Shown: one piece after another, positions 45,997 through 55,597 of the stretch | Position numbering within the stretch: the first letter of the stretch is position 1 | Layout of the letters: each line of letters begins with the position of its first letter | Assembly: GCF_003003265.1 (NCBI RefSeq) | Contig: NZ_PVTL01000003.1 | Location: 124,001-188,000 of the forward strand | Reading direction: 5' to 3' | From: Glaciihabitans tibetensis | Lineage (GTDB): Bacteria; Actinomycetota; Actinomycetes; Actinomycetales; Microbacteriaceae | DNA: 64,000 nt | Position numbers and translations under genes: made by a program | The notes under the pieces: generated by a model | The model's database searches: none | Told to the model about the DNA's origin: nothing | What the model saw: the letters and a program-made list of their open reading frames with translations, nothing else

Positions 45997-47015
45997 TAGA
46001 TCGGTACCCGCACCTGCTGCAGGATCGAGCGGAGGATGGTGTCGGCCGATACCCCCTCGAGCTCGGCCTCGGGGCGCAGCTGCAGCCGGTGCCGCAGTAC
46101 GGGAAGCGCCATGGCCTGCACGTGGTCGGGTGTGATGGCGTCGAAGCCGTTGAGCCAGGCCCAGGCCTTCGCCGCCGCGAGCAGCGCGGTCGTGCCGCGG
46201 GGGCTCACCCCGAGGCGCACCGAGGGACTCTGCCGGGTCGCGCGGGCCACGTCGACGGCGTATCCGATGACATCCGCCGAAGCTCCGACCGTGGCAACCG
46301 AGGCCTGCGCCGCGGCGAGCTGGTTAGCGTCGAGCACCGCTGTCACCCCGGCGGCGGCGAGATCGCGGGGGTTGAAGCCGCTGGCGTGCCGGGTGAGTAC
46401 CTCAACCTCGTCATCGCGCGACGGAAGGTCGAGCACCAGCTTCATCAGGAACCGGTCGAGCTGCGCCTCCGGGAGTGTGTAGGTGCCCTCGTACTCGATC
46501 GGGTTCATAGTCGCCGCGACCATAAACGGCACCGGCAGCGGGCGGCTGAGCCCGTCGACCGAAACCTGACGCTCCTCCATCGCCTCCAGCAGCGCGGACT
46601 GGGTCTTCGGGGGAGTGCGGTTGATCTCGTCGGCGAGCATGATGTTGGTGAAGACCGGGCCGTCGCGAAACTCGAACTCGCTAGTCTTCGCGTCGTACAC
46701 GAGCGAGCCGGTCACGTCGCCCGGCATCAGGTCGGGGGTGAACTGCACCCGCTTGGTGTCCAGACGCAGCGTGTGGCTCAGCGTGCGCACCAGCAGCGTC
46801 TTGGCGACACCGGGCACACCCTCGAGCAGCACGTGCCCGCCGGCGAGCAGCGCGATCACCAGGCCGGTCACGGCGGCATCCTGCCCGACGACGGACTTTG
46901 CCACCTCGACGCGGACGCGCCCGAACGCAGCGCGCAATTCGTCGGCACTGGGTGCGGCGGGTGCGGCGGGAGCGACGGGCGTAGCGGGGGCGCTGTGGGC
47001 GGAATCTTCGGTCAT
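45996..47015 (-). CDS. MoxR family AAA+ ATPase
   Basis: A 339-residue ATPase. ATG 47015 is used; an upstream in-frame TTG also exists, with GGAAGAG about 10 nt before the ATG. It has Walker A LLEGVPGVAKT, Walker B IMLADEINRTPPKTQ, sensor 1 FMVAATMNP and the helical lid with the arginine finger region. MoxR proteins act as chaperones for partners such as DUF58/VWA proteins encoded next to them. The 153-bp gap before it holds a G-rich low-complexity stretch, so it might have its own promoter. Confidence 0.92.
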   Translation of the reverse strand: MTEDSAHSAPATPVAPAAPAAPSADELRAAFGRVRVEVAKSVVGQDAAVTGLVIALLAGGHVLLEGVPGVAKTLLVRTLSHTLRLDTKRVQFTPDLMPGDVTGSLVYDAKTSEFEFRDGPVFTNIMLADEINRTPPKTQSALLEAMEERQVSVDGLSRPLPVPFMVAATMNPIEYEGTYTLPEAQLDRFLMKLVLDLPSRDDEVEVLTRHASGFNPRDLAAAGVTAVLDANQLAAAQASVATVGASADVIGYAVDVARATRQSPSVRLGVSPRGTTALLAAAKAWAWLNGFDAITPDHVQAMALPVLRHRLQLRPEAELEGVSADTILRSILQQVRVPI

Positions 47016-47168
47016 TGCCTGTGTCTCTTCCAATGTGGCTGGCCTCTAACGGGATGTGGTCGTGCGGTGAGGTGGTGATCGTGCAGTGCGATGGTGCGGT
47101 GTGGCGGTGGCGGCGGCGGTGCGGTGGCGGTGCGAGGGGCTGGCGGAGGGGGGACAGCCGCGGAGCGA

Positions 47169-48365
47169 CTACCCGGGGCGGGCCGCGATCGCGACGGCAC
47201 GTTCCAGGTCGAGCAGCGCGTCGGAGATCCGCACCAGCTGCGCGTCGGAGCGGGGTTCCTCGGTGAGCAGCAGCGCTGCCACCGATTCGAGGGGCCGTGA
47301 GGTGAGGGATGCCGCGGCCGCCACCACCTCGTCGACGGTGGCAGTGGCGGGCAGTCCGCAGAGGCGCCCGATGCGGTCGAGACTGCCGATCCGTACCGCG
47401 TCCAACGCCCGCAGCCGCGCCGATCCGCGCTCGTACAATCGTGCGCGGCCCTCCATCGTTTCGCTCGACCGCACCACCACCGGCAGGTTCTCAATCACCA
47501 GCGGGCCGAACCGGCGTCCCCGCCAGAAGGCCGCGGCGAACGCCAGCAACACGACAAGGCTCGTGAACGGAATCAGCCAGGGCGGTGTCGCCTCGGCGAT
47601 CGAGGGAGGAGCGGCCGAATCGACGTCGGCGAGCGAGGGCAGGTACCAGATCAGGGTCGGATCCTGTCCGAGCAGGCCGAGCGCGAGGGCGGCGTTGCCT
47701 CCGGCGATGATGCCCTCGTTGCTGAGTGCGTCCGGCACGCCCAATACGGTGCGCACGCCGGCGTCGGTGCCCAGCTGGATCAGCGAATACACGGCGTCGC
47801 CGCTGCCCAGGCACAGCTGTGCGTCCGCGCTCTCGTCGACGAGGCGGTACCCGGTGCCGTCGCCGGTCACCCGCTCGGCGCGGTCAACCGCTCCCACCGC
47901 GCAGGAGGCGTCGGCGCTGAACGGCCCCGTGGCCTCCCCGGCCGCGGCGACGGCGGGAGCCAGGGTGTCGAGCACGGTGAACGAGGGGCTGACGAGCACC
48001 AGGTTGTCGCTGAGCTCGGCCAGTTGCAGCAGCTGGTCAGGCGCGAGAATCGACTCGGGGTCGTGGAGCAGCACGGTCGTCCCGGTGGCTGCGGCCGCGG
48101 CATCCCGCGTCTGGTCAAGGCTGTTCGTCTCGGTTACCCGCACGCCCTGGTCGCGCAGCACCTCTGCGAGTGCCTGGGAACCGGCCGGTGCCGGGTTGGT
48201 GATGGAGAGCGGGTCGCCCTCCGCGACGTTGCCGCGCACCGAGAAGGTGATACCGGCGACCACCAGCGCGAAGACGAGCACGCCGGCCCAGAACGCCGTG
48301 CGGCGGGCGACGCGGGACACCGAGGGGGTGAGCACGGTGGACTCGGTGGTGATCACTTCGGTCAC
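47169..48365 (-). CDS. DUF4350 family membrane protein
   Basis: A 398-residue protein starting at GTG (GTGA overlap with the upstream stop). It has a helix at about 25-45, an extracytoplasmic domain (about 50-260), a second helix at about 268-288 and a cytosolic helical tail. The NPAPAGSQALAEVLRDQGV segment fits DUF4350, related to GldG-type receptor domains. It belongs to the DUF4129-DUF4350-MoxR-DUF58 operon common in actinobacteria. Role unknown. Confidence 0.87.
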   Translation of the reverse strand: MTEVITTESTVLTPSVSRVARRTAFWAGVLVFALVVAGITFSVRGNVAEGDPLSITNPAPAGSQALAEVLRDQGVRVTETNSLDQTRDAAAAATGTTVLLHDPESILAPDQLLQLAELSDNLVLVSPSFTVLDTLAPAVAAAGEATGPFSADASCAVGAVDRAERVTGDGTGYRLVDESADAQLCLGSGDAVYSLIQLGTDAGVRTVLGVPDALSNEGIIAGGNAALALGLLGQDPTLIWYLPSLADVDSAAPPSIAEATPPWLIPFTSLVVLLAFAAAFWRGRRFGPLVIENLPVVVRSSETMEGRARLYERGSARLRALDAVRIGSLDRIGRLCGLPATATVDEVVAAAASLTSRPLESVAALLLTEEPRSDAQLVRISDALLDLERAVAIAARPG

Positions 48366-49033
48366 GCGGGCACCGACTCCGGGTCGGGGAGCGCGGCGGG
48401 GGAGCGGGAGTGGAGGGCTCGTTCGAGCTCGGCGACCGTGGTGTAACCGGCGAGGGTGCCCGTGCGCCCGAGGTAGCGCACCTCGTCGAAGGCGGTGGCG
48501 GCGCTGCCCAGCGCGTCGGACAACTCGGCAAACACGGAGCCCGCCCGGGCGGCGAAATCGTGTGCCGTCGTGCCAGGCGTTGTGGTGACGATGGTGCGCT
48601 CGGCCAGGCCCCTGGCGATGGCGCGGAACATCTCGGCGATCGCCGCGGAATAGTCGCCCTCGGCGGCTCGTGCCTCGGCGGCCGCCCGCAGTTGCTCGGC
48701 GCTCCGCACATCCGCCTCGCCGAAGAGGGTGCCTGCCGCCGCGCTCCGTCGCCGCAGCCGGGGCAACCCGAAGACCAGGAAGGCGACGACGATGCCCGCC
48801 ACAACGAGCACGAGTACGAGCACAAAGCCCAGCAGGGGCGGCCCGCCAACGCCCGAGAAGCTCAGCGAGGTGAACCAGTCCACGATGGCACCGGAAAGAC
48901 GGTCAAACCAGGTGGGCTTCGCCGCGTCATACTGCGGGTCGGCAAGCTCGCGCAGCAACCAGTCTCTCGCCTCCGCGGCATCCGGCTCCACCGGCACCTC
49001 GACGACGACCCTGCCTGCCGCGGAAAGGATCAT
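48362..49033 (-). CDS. DUF4129 family membrane protein
   Basis: A 223-residue protein with an N-terminal external region, one transmembrane helix at about 68-90 and a cytosolic domain containing ADVRSAEQLRAAAEARAAEGDYSAAIAEMFRAIARGLAER in the DUF4129 position (helical, His-free). The final part, YTTVAELERAL, matches the usual family end. Both ends overlap neighbours by 4 bases (ATGA), which implies tight co-translation. Such domains often accompany transglutaminase or MoxR systems. Function not established. Confidence 0.85.
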   Translation of the reverse strand: MILSAAGRVVVEVPVEPDAAEARDWLLRELADPQYDAAKPTWFDRLSGAIVDWFTSLSFSGVGGPPLLGFVLVLVLVVAGIVVAFLVFGLPRLRRRSAAAGTLFGEADVRSAEQLRAAAEARAAEGDYSAAIAEMFRAIARGLAERTIVTTTPGTTAHDFAARAGSVFAELSDALGSAATAFDEVRYLGRTGTLAGYTTVAELERALHSRSPAALPDPESVPA

Positions 49034-50400
49034 GCCCAGGGTGAGTCACTCGGGGTGGTGGGCGAGCCGGGGTCGGAGGGTGCGCCCGACCTGGTTGATG
49101 CGCCCGACTTGGCGGTCGTCGGGCGGTAGGGATCCGGGAGGCTGCCCCCGATCTCCGTTCCGAACGACTCGGATGCGCCCCCCTGCCGTGCCTCCACGAA
49201 CTTGATGAGCTCCAAATCGAGGCCCTCCTTGCGAATCCGCAGGTCGATGTAGATGAGCGCGGATGTCGCGGAGACGATGATCGCGGTGACCGAACCGATG
49301 AGCGCCGACGCCACCGTGGTGATGATGGTGGTCAGAAGGAAAATGTTGTCGAGGGCTTCGACGTCGCCGGTCGGGTTGGTGACCGTGGCATAGAAGACCA
49401 GAAAGAAGCTGATGGGCAGGATGATGATCTGCGTCGCGGTGGTCACGATGACGTTGACAAGCAGCTGGATGCCGAGGGTGCGCCAGAAGTATCCCGTGGT
49501 CAGTGACCAGGAGCGGCGGATCGCCGGGAACAGCCTCAGCCGCTCGATCAGCAGCACGCTCGGCACCAGCGACAGGCGGGTAGCGATCCAGAAGCCCAGC
49601 ACGATGCCGGCGAGTACGGCCCCGATGCCGAGCAGCACCGCCGAGACCACTCCCGCGGTGGTGCCTGACAGCGCCAGCGCAACGATGATGGCCACCACGA
49701 CACCGATGACGAGGATCAGAACGACGCCGACGAGAACCGAGTAGCCGATCAGAGCGGCGATGCGCCCCTTCGCGAGCGCAAACAACTGGCGCGCCTTCAG
49801 CTTCTCGCCCAGAGTGGCGCGTGCCACTTCCAGACTGATAATGCCCTGCAGGATCGCCGAGCCGACGAGCCCAAACGCGAGGGTCACGAGCGTGGACAGG
49901 ATGCTGAGGGCGTTGCTGCCGGCGGTGATGTCGTCGAAGGTGTCACTGGACGCGGTGGCGAGACGGTCGAAGCCGAGCACGAAGGAGAGCCCGACCGCGG
50001 CGAGGCTGATGACCGCGACGATGCCGTTGATCAGGAGGGATACCCCAAAAGTGGGGCGCGGATTGCGGCGCATCACCTGGAACGAGCCGGCCAGAATCGT
50101 GCCGAGCGTCATCGGCTGCAGCGGAACCAGACCGGGCTTGGGCGGGGGGCTCCAGGCGCGAGGGCCCGCCCCGGGGGCGCCCGCCTGCGGATAGCCGTGG
50201 GGTGAACCGGTGCCGGTGCCGCCGGGTGCCCCCGCGCCGCCCGGGATCGGGGGAGCGGGCGAAACCGGTGAAACCGGGGCGTATTCCCCGTAACGCGGTG
50301 GAATTCGGGGTGCCGCGGGCGGAGTGGGAGGCCCGGCTGGAGGCGGCGATGAGGAGGCCGGTGAGCCGTCCGGGGACTGCCACGGGGTACCGTCAGACAC
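49030..50400 (-). CDS. polytopic membrane protein (glycerophosphodiester-phosphodiesterase membrane-domain-like)
   Basis: A 456-residue protein starting at GTG 50400 with GGAG 7 nt upstream; upstream in-frame codons are not supported. The first 110 residues are Pro/Gly/Ala-rich and disordered, then PLTLGTILAGSF-like PMTLGTILAGSFQVMRRN leads into six transmembrane helices. This is the pattern of the membrane domain named after glycerophosphoryl diester phosphodiesterases, without a catalytic domain. It is the first gene of the DUF4129/MoxR/DUF58 operon and divergent from mtrA. A TTAC/GTAA dyad at 50420-50431 lies in its leader. Confidence 0.8.
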   Translation of the reverse strand: MSDGTPWQSPDGSPASSSPPPAGPPTPPAAPRIPPRYGEYAPVSPVSPAPPIPGGAGAPGGTGTGSPHGYPQAGAPGAGPRAWSPPPKPGLVPLQPMTLGTILAGSFQVMRRNPRPTFGVSLLINGIVAVISLAAVGLSFVLGFDRLATASSDTFDDITAGSNALSILSTLVTLAFGLVGSAILQGIISLEVARATLGEKLKARQLFALAKGRIAALIGYSVLVGVVLILVIGVVVAIIVALALSGTTAGVVSAVLLGIGAVLAGIVLGFWIATRLSLVPSVLLIERLRLFPAIRRSWSLTTGYFWRTLGIQLLVNVIVTTATQIIILPISFFLVFYATVTNPTGDVEALDNIFLLTTIITTVASALIGSVTAIIVSATSALIYIDLRIRKEGLDLELIKFVEARQGGASESFGTEIGGSLPDPYRPTTAKSGASTRSGAPSDPGSPTTPSDSPWA

Positions 50401-50525
50401 GGAGAGCTCCTTCACCTTGTTACCACCGTAAATTCCGCGGCGGCGCGACGGGGATCGTCTGAGGTTTATGTTTCCACACTCGACTACTGTTATGCGAAAG
50501 CTCCTCACGAGGAGCCGATTCCTAG

Positions 50526-51215
50526 ATGAGGGTTATGAACGCGCGAATTCTCGTAGTCGACGACGACACCGCCCTGGCGGAAATGATCGGAATCGTCTTA
50601 CGCACGGAAGGCTTCGAGCCTTTCTTCAGTGCCGACGGCAGCGACGCGGTCGAAATATTCCGTCGCACCAAACCCGATCTGGTCCTCCTCGACCTGATGC
50701 TGCCCGGAATGGACGGCATCGAGGTGTGCGCCCGCATCCGGGAAGAGTCGGGTGTTCCCATCATCATGCTCACCGCGAAGAGCGACACCGCCGACGTGGT
50801 CAAGGGCCTCGAGAGCGGGGCGGATGACTACGTGGTGAAGCCCTTCAACCCGAAGGAACTCGTCGCGCGCATTCGTACGCGCCTGCGCCCCGCGGCCGAG
50901 TCGCCCACCGAATTGCTGCAGGTCGGTGACCTGGTGCTCGACATCGCCGGGCACGAGGTGCGCCGCGGTGACAGTCGCATCAACCTGACCCCGCTCGAGT
51001 TTGAGCTGCTCCTCGCCCTGGCCATGAAGCCCCAGCAGGTGTTCACCCGCGAAATGCTGCTCGAGCAGGTGTGGGGCTACCACTACAAGGCAGACACCCG
51101 GCTCGTCAACGTGCACGTGCAGCGCCTGCGGGCGAAGGTCGAGCACGATCCAGACAATCCCCGCATTGTGATGACGGTGCGCGGCGTGGGGTACCGCGCT
51201 GGCACCATCACCTGA
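50526..51215 (+). CDS. mtrA: response regulator MtrA
   Basis: A 229-residue OmpR-type regulator. The receiver domain has acidic residues at 12-14 and the phospho-accepting Asp at 56 (LVLLDLMLPGMDG); the C-terminal winged helix ends with VWGYHYKADTRLVNVHVQRLR and TVRGVGYRAG. Gene order with mtrB and lpqB identifies it as MtrA, which in mycobacteria and corynebacteria controls wall hydrolases and division. ATG 50526 is used, with AGGAG 12 nt upstream; an ATG three codons later is the alternative. It is co-transcribed with mtrB 7 nt downstream. Confidence 0.95.
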   Translation: MRVMNARILVVDDDTALAEMIGIVLRTEGFEPFFSADGSDAVEIFRRTKPDLVLLDLMLPGMDGIEVCARIREESGVPIIMLTAKSDTADVVKGLESGADDYVVKPFNPKELVARIRTRLRPAAESPTELLQVGDLVLDIAGHEVRRGDSRINLTPLEFELLLALAMKPQQVFTREMLLEQVWGYHYKADTRLVNVHVQRLRAKVEHDPDNPRIVMTVRGVGYRAGTIT

Positions 51216-51222
51216 CAGACCC

Positions 51223-52917
51223 GTGCGTGACTTCGACTGGCGGTCGTGGCTGAGTCGCCTGGCGCGACTGTGGCGCACCTCGCTCCAATTGCGCACCGTT
51301 GCCATCAGCGTGATCATGGCGACCGTCGGTGTGTCCATCATCGGCGCGTACATGTTGATCAGCGTGGGCTCCAACCTGTTCGACTCCCGGCGGGACCAGC
51401 TGCTGGCATCGTCCGAACGCGCCGCCGTCTCCGTGCAGAACGTCTTCAGCGCGGCTGCCGAGCAGGGGGGCTCGGCCGAGCTGGAGAGCGCGATGGTGGA
51501 TGCCTTCGACCTGGTCTCCCGCTCGAACGCCACCACGGGCGGTACTTTCATCGCGATCCTCCGCAGCCCCGACCAGGAGGGGCCGCGAGTGCCCGGCGAT
51601 CTCGCCAGCACCCCGTCCACGGTCGACCTGATCGGCCCAGACCTGCGCGAAACCGTCGCGGAATCCGCAGACACCGAGCGCCGCATGTACTGGCAGTCGG
51701 TCTCGATCCCGTCGGAATCCGGCAACGGCGACCCGGGAATCGTGGTCGGCTCGAGCATCACCATCCCGTCGTCGGGCGTGTATGAGCTCTACCTGGTCTA
51801 CAACCTGTCCGACGCGCAGCAGACCCTCGACTTCGTGCAGCGCACGTTGGTACTCGGCCTGCTCGCGCTGATCGTGCTGATCGGCGCGGTGACCTACATC
51901 GTGGTGCGGCTCGTCGTCGGACCGGTGCGTCTCGCCGCCGACGTGAGCCAGAAGCTCGCCGCCGGCCAGCTCGAGCAGCGCATCCCCGAGCGGGGCGAAG
52001 ACGTCATCGCGACCCTCGCCCGCTCGTTCAACGCGATGGCGGACAGCCTGCAGCACCAGATTGTTCGTCTGGCCACCCTCTCGCAGGTGCAGCAGCGTTT
52101 TGTGTCGGATGTCTCGCACGAACTGCGCACACCGCTGACGACCATCCACCTCGCCGGCGACCTGCTGTACGACCAGCGCGAGAATTTTCCCCCGGAGACC
52201 GCCCGCACGGCCGAGCTCCTGCACGCGCAGATCGAGCGGTTCGAGATCCTGCTCGCCGACCTGCTCGAGATGAGCCGCTACGACGCCGGGGCTGTGGAGC
52301 TGACCACCGAACCGACGAACCTGGTGCACCTCGTCGGCGACGCGATCGAGTCGGTGTCGTCCCTCGCCGACAGCAAGGGCTCGCCGCTGCGCCTCATCGC
52401 GCCGGGGGGCTATTTCGAGGCGGAGGTGGAAGGACGCCGCATCCGCCGCATCCTGCAAAATCTTCTCTCGAACGCCATCGACCATGGCGAGGGGCGCCCG
52501 ATCATCGTCTACGTCGACAGCAACGCCTCCGCCGTCGCGATCGCGGTGCGTGACTACGGCATCGGCATGTCTCCGCAGGCGATGGAGCGGGTGTTTGACC
52601 GGTTCTGGCGCGCTGACCCGTCGCGGCAACGCACCACGGGCGGCACCGGCCTGGGTCTCGCGATCGCGCTCGAGGACGCCGCGCTGCACGGCGGCCGGCT
52701 CGAAGTCTGGAGTGCCCCCGGGGAGGGTTCGTGCTTCCGGCTGACCCTGCCCCGGACACACGGCGCCGCGCTGGCAGACTCTCCGCTGGAGTTGCCCCCG
52801 GACGACACCGAACCGCAAGGCCTCGATCCGAATGACACCAACCCGGATGGTCTTGATGTTGCGCCCAGCAAGGACACGTACCGTGAGCTGCAGAGTGGAA
52901 AGGGCGACGATGACTAG
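51223..52917 (+). CDS. mtrB: sensor histidine kinase MtrB
   Basis: A 564-residue membrane kinase starting at GTG. Two transmembrane helices (about 27-48 and 207-232) enclose an extracellular sensor domain; then come a HAMP domain (to about 285), HisKA with the phosphorylated His at 299 (VSHELRTPLTT) and a HATPase domain with NLLSNAIDHG and GTGLGLAI. The acidic tail of about 60 residues is disordered. It phosphorylates MtrA. It overlaps lpqB by 8 bases, as expected for MtrB-LpqB pairs, where LpqB modulates MtrB. Confidence 0.95.
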   Translation: MRDFDWRSWLSRLARLWRTSLQLRTVAISVIMATVGVSIIGAYMLISVGSNLFDSRRDQLLASSERAAVSVQNVFSAAAEQGGSAELESAMVDAFDLVSRSNATTGGTFIAILRSPDQEGPRVPGDLASTPSTVDLIGPDLRETVAESADTERRMYWQSVSIPSESGNGDPGIVVGSSITIPSSGVYELYLVYNLSDAQQTLDFVQRTLVLGLLALIVLIGAVTYIVVRLVVGPVRLAADVSQKLAAGQLEQRIPERGEDVIATLARSFNAMADSLQHQIVRLATLSQVQQRFVSDVSHELRTPLTTIHLAGDLLYDQRENFPPETARTAELLHAQIERFEILLADLLEMSRYDAGAVELTTEPTNLVHLVGDAIESVSSLADSKGSPLRLIAPGGYFEAEVEGRRIRRILQNLLSNAIDHGEGRPIIVYVDSNASAVAIAVRDYGIGMSPQAMERVFDRFWRADPSRQRTTGGTGLGLAIALEDAALHGGRLEVWSAPGEGSCFRLTLPRTHGAALADSPLELPPDDTEPQGLDPNDTNPDGLDVAPSKDTYRELQSGKGDDD

Positions 52918-54589
52918 GGCGAGAGTTCAGCGTGCCAGCTGGGCCGCCGCGGTGGCGATGATGGTGTCGGTCGCGCTCGCCGCGTGCGTCGGGATCCCGT
53001 CCGGCAGTGACGTGATGGCAGGCGAACTGGTCACCGAGGACGAGAGTTTTCCCTTCGCCGCGCTCCCCTCGGGGCCGCAGCAGGACTCCACCCAGCAGGA
53101 GATCCTCACCGACTTCATGCAGGCCGCGACGTCGCCAGAGGGAAGCTACGAGATCGCCCGCCAGTTTCTCACCCCGTCCGCGGCCGAGAGCTGGAAGCCG
53201 AACGAGAGTGTGCTGATCCGCGAGGGCGGCGGCGGCATGTCGAGCACCGACCCGGAGACCGTCGAATACAGCGTCTCCACCCAGGCCTCGGTCAACTCGC
53301 TCGGCGTGTACAAGGAAGACCGAGACCAGGCGACCCAGCGCCTCGTCTACACCTTCGCGCAGGTCGACGGCCAGTGGCGCATCAATGGCCTGGCCGACGG
53401 CACGGTGATCTCCCGCGACAACTTCGAGGCCGCGTTTGACCCGCACGCCCTGTACTTTTTCGACCCGAGCTACCGTTTCCTCATCCCCGACGTGCGCTGG
53501 TTTCCGGCCCGCTCCAACGTGCCCAACCGGATCGTGCTCGCGCTGCTCGAAGGCCAGGCGTCGTGGCTGCAGCAGGGGGCGACCCTCACGGCCTTCCCGC
53601 AGGGCACCCAGCTGTCCGCCGCCGTGGCGGTCACCTCGGGACTCGCGACCGTCGATCTCAGCGACGAGGTGACCGAGATGAACAATCTCGACAAGGCGCG
53701 CATGCAGCAGCAGCTCGAGAGCAGCCTCGGCACCGTGAGCGTGAACACCGTGCTCGTGACGGTGCGCAACGTGCCGCTCACCATCCCGGACCCGGGCGCG
53801 AGCACCGCGACGCTCACCCCGCCCATCGAGTCCGACCCGCTCGTGCGCAGCGGCGACAGGTTCGGGTTCGCCACGGCAGACACCTTCTCGAGCGTCTCCG
53901 GGATCAGTTCGAAGGTGATTGAGGTGGATGCCACGGCCGCCACCCTCGCCCGCGGCCAGACCAGCGCAGCGGTACTGGGAAACGGCGGTGCCTACCTCAT
54001 CACCTCCACCGACCCTCCGCTGCTCGTAGACGCGCGGCCCAACCTGATCGCCCCGTCGATCGACACCTGGAAGTACGTCTGGAGCGTGCCGTCAACCAGC
54101 GCGGCCCCGCTGTATGCCACCGGGCCAGACAGCGTGGTGCACGAAGTGGTTTCCACCCTGCCGGCGGACGCGTCGGTGGTGTCGATGGACGTGTCCCGTG
54201 ACGGCGCCAGGGTGGTGCTTTATTTGACGACGGATGCCGGTCCCCGACTCATGGTCGCGTCGGTGTTGCGGCGAGACGGTGTGCCCACCGGGCTCGGTGA
54301 ACTCGTCGACCTGCCCGTGCAGAGCGACCTGCCCATCGACGCCAGCTGGGTGGATGACCGCAGCGTCGCGACCCTCGCGATGACGGAGGGCCACGAGGTC
54401 GTGAACGTGTTCGAGCTCGGCGGCCCCGCGGAGAACCTCGGCCGCGCCGACGGCGGAGTCGAGCTCGTGGGGGGCAACGGTACCGAGCAGCTGCGCGTAC
54501 TGACCGCCGAGAACTCCATCCTCCAGCGGCGGGCCAGCGGCTGGCAGAGCACCGGGCTCACCGCGGACTTCCTCGCCACCCAGCAGTAA
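52910..54589 (+). CDS. lpqB: lipoprotein LpqB
   Basis: A 559-residue lipoprotein with signal peptide and lipobox LAAC at about residue 26, followed by CVGIPSGSDV. The N-terminal half has an LpqB-type domain (about 60-190) and a GerMN domain (about 195-300; NVPNRIVLALLEGQASWLQ), and the C-terminal half is a beta-propeller-like region. It is the membrane-anchored partner that influences MtrB signalling. ATG 52910 overlaps mtrB and has AAGGG upstream; earlier in-frame codons lie within mtrB. Confidence 0.93.
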   Translation: MTRARVQRASWAAAVAMMVSVALAACVGIPSGSDVMAGELVTEDESFPFAALPSGPQQDSTQQEILTDFMQAATSPEGSYEIARQFLTPSAAESWKPNESVLIREGGGGMSSTDPETVEYSVSTQASVNSLGVYKEDRDQATQRLVYTFAQVDGQWRINGLADGTVISRDNFEAAFDPHALYFFDPSYRFLIPDVRWFPARSNVPNRIVLALLEGQASWLQQGATLTAFPQGTQLSAAVAVTSGLATVDLSDEVTEMNNLDKARMQQQLESSLGTVSVNTVLVTVRNVPLTIPDPGASTATLTPPIESDPLVRSGDRFGFATADTFSSVSGISSKVIEVDATAATLARGQTSAAVLGNGGAYLITSTDPPLLVDARPNLIAPSIDTWKYVWSVPSTSAAPLYATGPDSVVHEVVSTLPADASVVSMDVSRDGARVVLYLTTDAGPRLMVASVLRRDGVPTGLGELVDLPVQSDLPIDASWVDDRSVATLAMTEGHEVVNVFELGGPAENLGRADGGVELVGGNGTEQLRVLTAENSILQRRASGWQSTGLTADFLATQQ

Positions 54590-54742
54590 GCGTGCCCGGC
54601 CGGTAGCAGCCCAGCACGCGGTCGCGCCTGCCCCCGTCAGTCACGCCACGGCAGGTCGTCCCCAGCGCGGAGCCCCACGTGGTTGTCCACCGGATGAACC
54701 ACGCTGCCGCCGAACCCATCAGCCACGGAGCATCGTTGTCGT

Positions 54743-55597
54743 GTGAACTCGCTGGTGGCGGCTCTATCCCGGTCTCTGCTTGACGCGCTCGCTGTGTTCT
54801 TCCCCGTCGACTGCGAGGGCTGTTCCGCCCCCGACCGCGTGGTCTGCGCGTCCTGCCGCGAGCAGCTGGTGCCGGAGGTCGCCGCGCGCATCCTGCCTAA
54901 CGGGCTGACGGTATACACCGCCCTGATTTACCACTCCGTGCCCCGACGGCTTGTGCTCGCCCTCAAGGAGGAGGGCCGCACCGAGATCGCTCGTTACCTC
55001 GCGGTGCCGCTTCGCGCGGCGATCCAGGTGACGCAAGACAGACTGCTCACGCGCAACGCCGAGCCGACGTCTCCGCCTCATCGCGCCCTCACTCCACCGG
55101 AGTTGGCACCGGTGCCGACCAGCTCGGCCGCGTGGCGACGCCGCGGGTTCGACCCGGTCGCGCTGTTGTGCAGGCGGGCGGGCTACCGGCCGTCCCGTGT
55201 GCTGGTTTCGGCGCGGCGCACGCGCAGCCAGAAGACACTCGGCGAGCATGAGCGCGCGGCCAACCTGACCGGATCGATGCGGTCGCGGATGAGTCTCGAG
55301 GGCCGCCGATTTGTGATTGTGGACGATGTTCTCACCACCGGCGCGACGCTTGGCGAGGCCCGTCGCGCGATTGTGGCCGCCGGCGGCGAGGTGGTGTGCG
55401 CCGTCGCGGTGGCGTATACCCCACGTGTCATCCAACACGGCGCGTTTGAAAAGAAGGTTGTCAGTGACATTGCCAGTCAAGGGGTCTACGGTGAACAACA
55501 CAAGGCGCGTAAGGTCATCGCCTGGCACACGGGCGGCGCGCAAGTGAGCAGGAGGTCAGCGTGGAAATTTCCATCACCGGTCGAAACCTGGGCGTAA
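54743..55597 (+). CDS. ComF family phosphoribosyltransferase-like protein
   Basis: A 284-residue protein starting at GTG 54743. An N-terminal zinc-ribbon-like segment has CEGC and CASC; a double-zinc-type arrangement is usual for ComF. The phosphoribosyltransferase core has AAWRRRGFDP and the PRPP-binding FVIVDDVLTTGATL. ComF proteins are linked to DNA uptake in Gram-positive bacteria, though in actinobacteria the role is unproven. The last 37 bases overlap the hpf gene in another frame, and the hpf ribosome site lies inside this gene, so the two are coupled. The same order occurs in mycobacteria. Confidence 0.88.
   Translation: MNSLVAALSRSLLDALAVFFPVDCEGCSAPDRVVCASCREQLVPEVAARILPNGLTVYTALIYHSVPRRLVLALKEEGRTEIARYLAVPLRAAIQVTQDRLLTRNAEPTSPPHRALTPPELAPVPTSSAAWRRRGFDPVALLCRRAGYRPSRVLVSARRTRSQKTLGEHERAANLTGSMRSRMSLEGRRFVIVDDVLTTGATLGEARRAIVAAGGEVVCAVAVAYTPRVIQHGAFEKKVVSDIASQGVYGEQHKARKVIAWHTGGAQVSRRSAWKFPSPVETWA

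Noticed and set aside
47040..47168. Small gene or G-quadruplex in the GGTGGCGG-rich gap before moxR
   Set aside because: No start/ribosome-site combination, and G-runs are mostly two bases long.
50420..50431. MtrA binding site in the mtrA/membrane-protein intergenic region
   Set aside because: TTAC-N4-GTAA is only a 4-bp-arm dyad and does not match the direct-repeat MtrA motif well.
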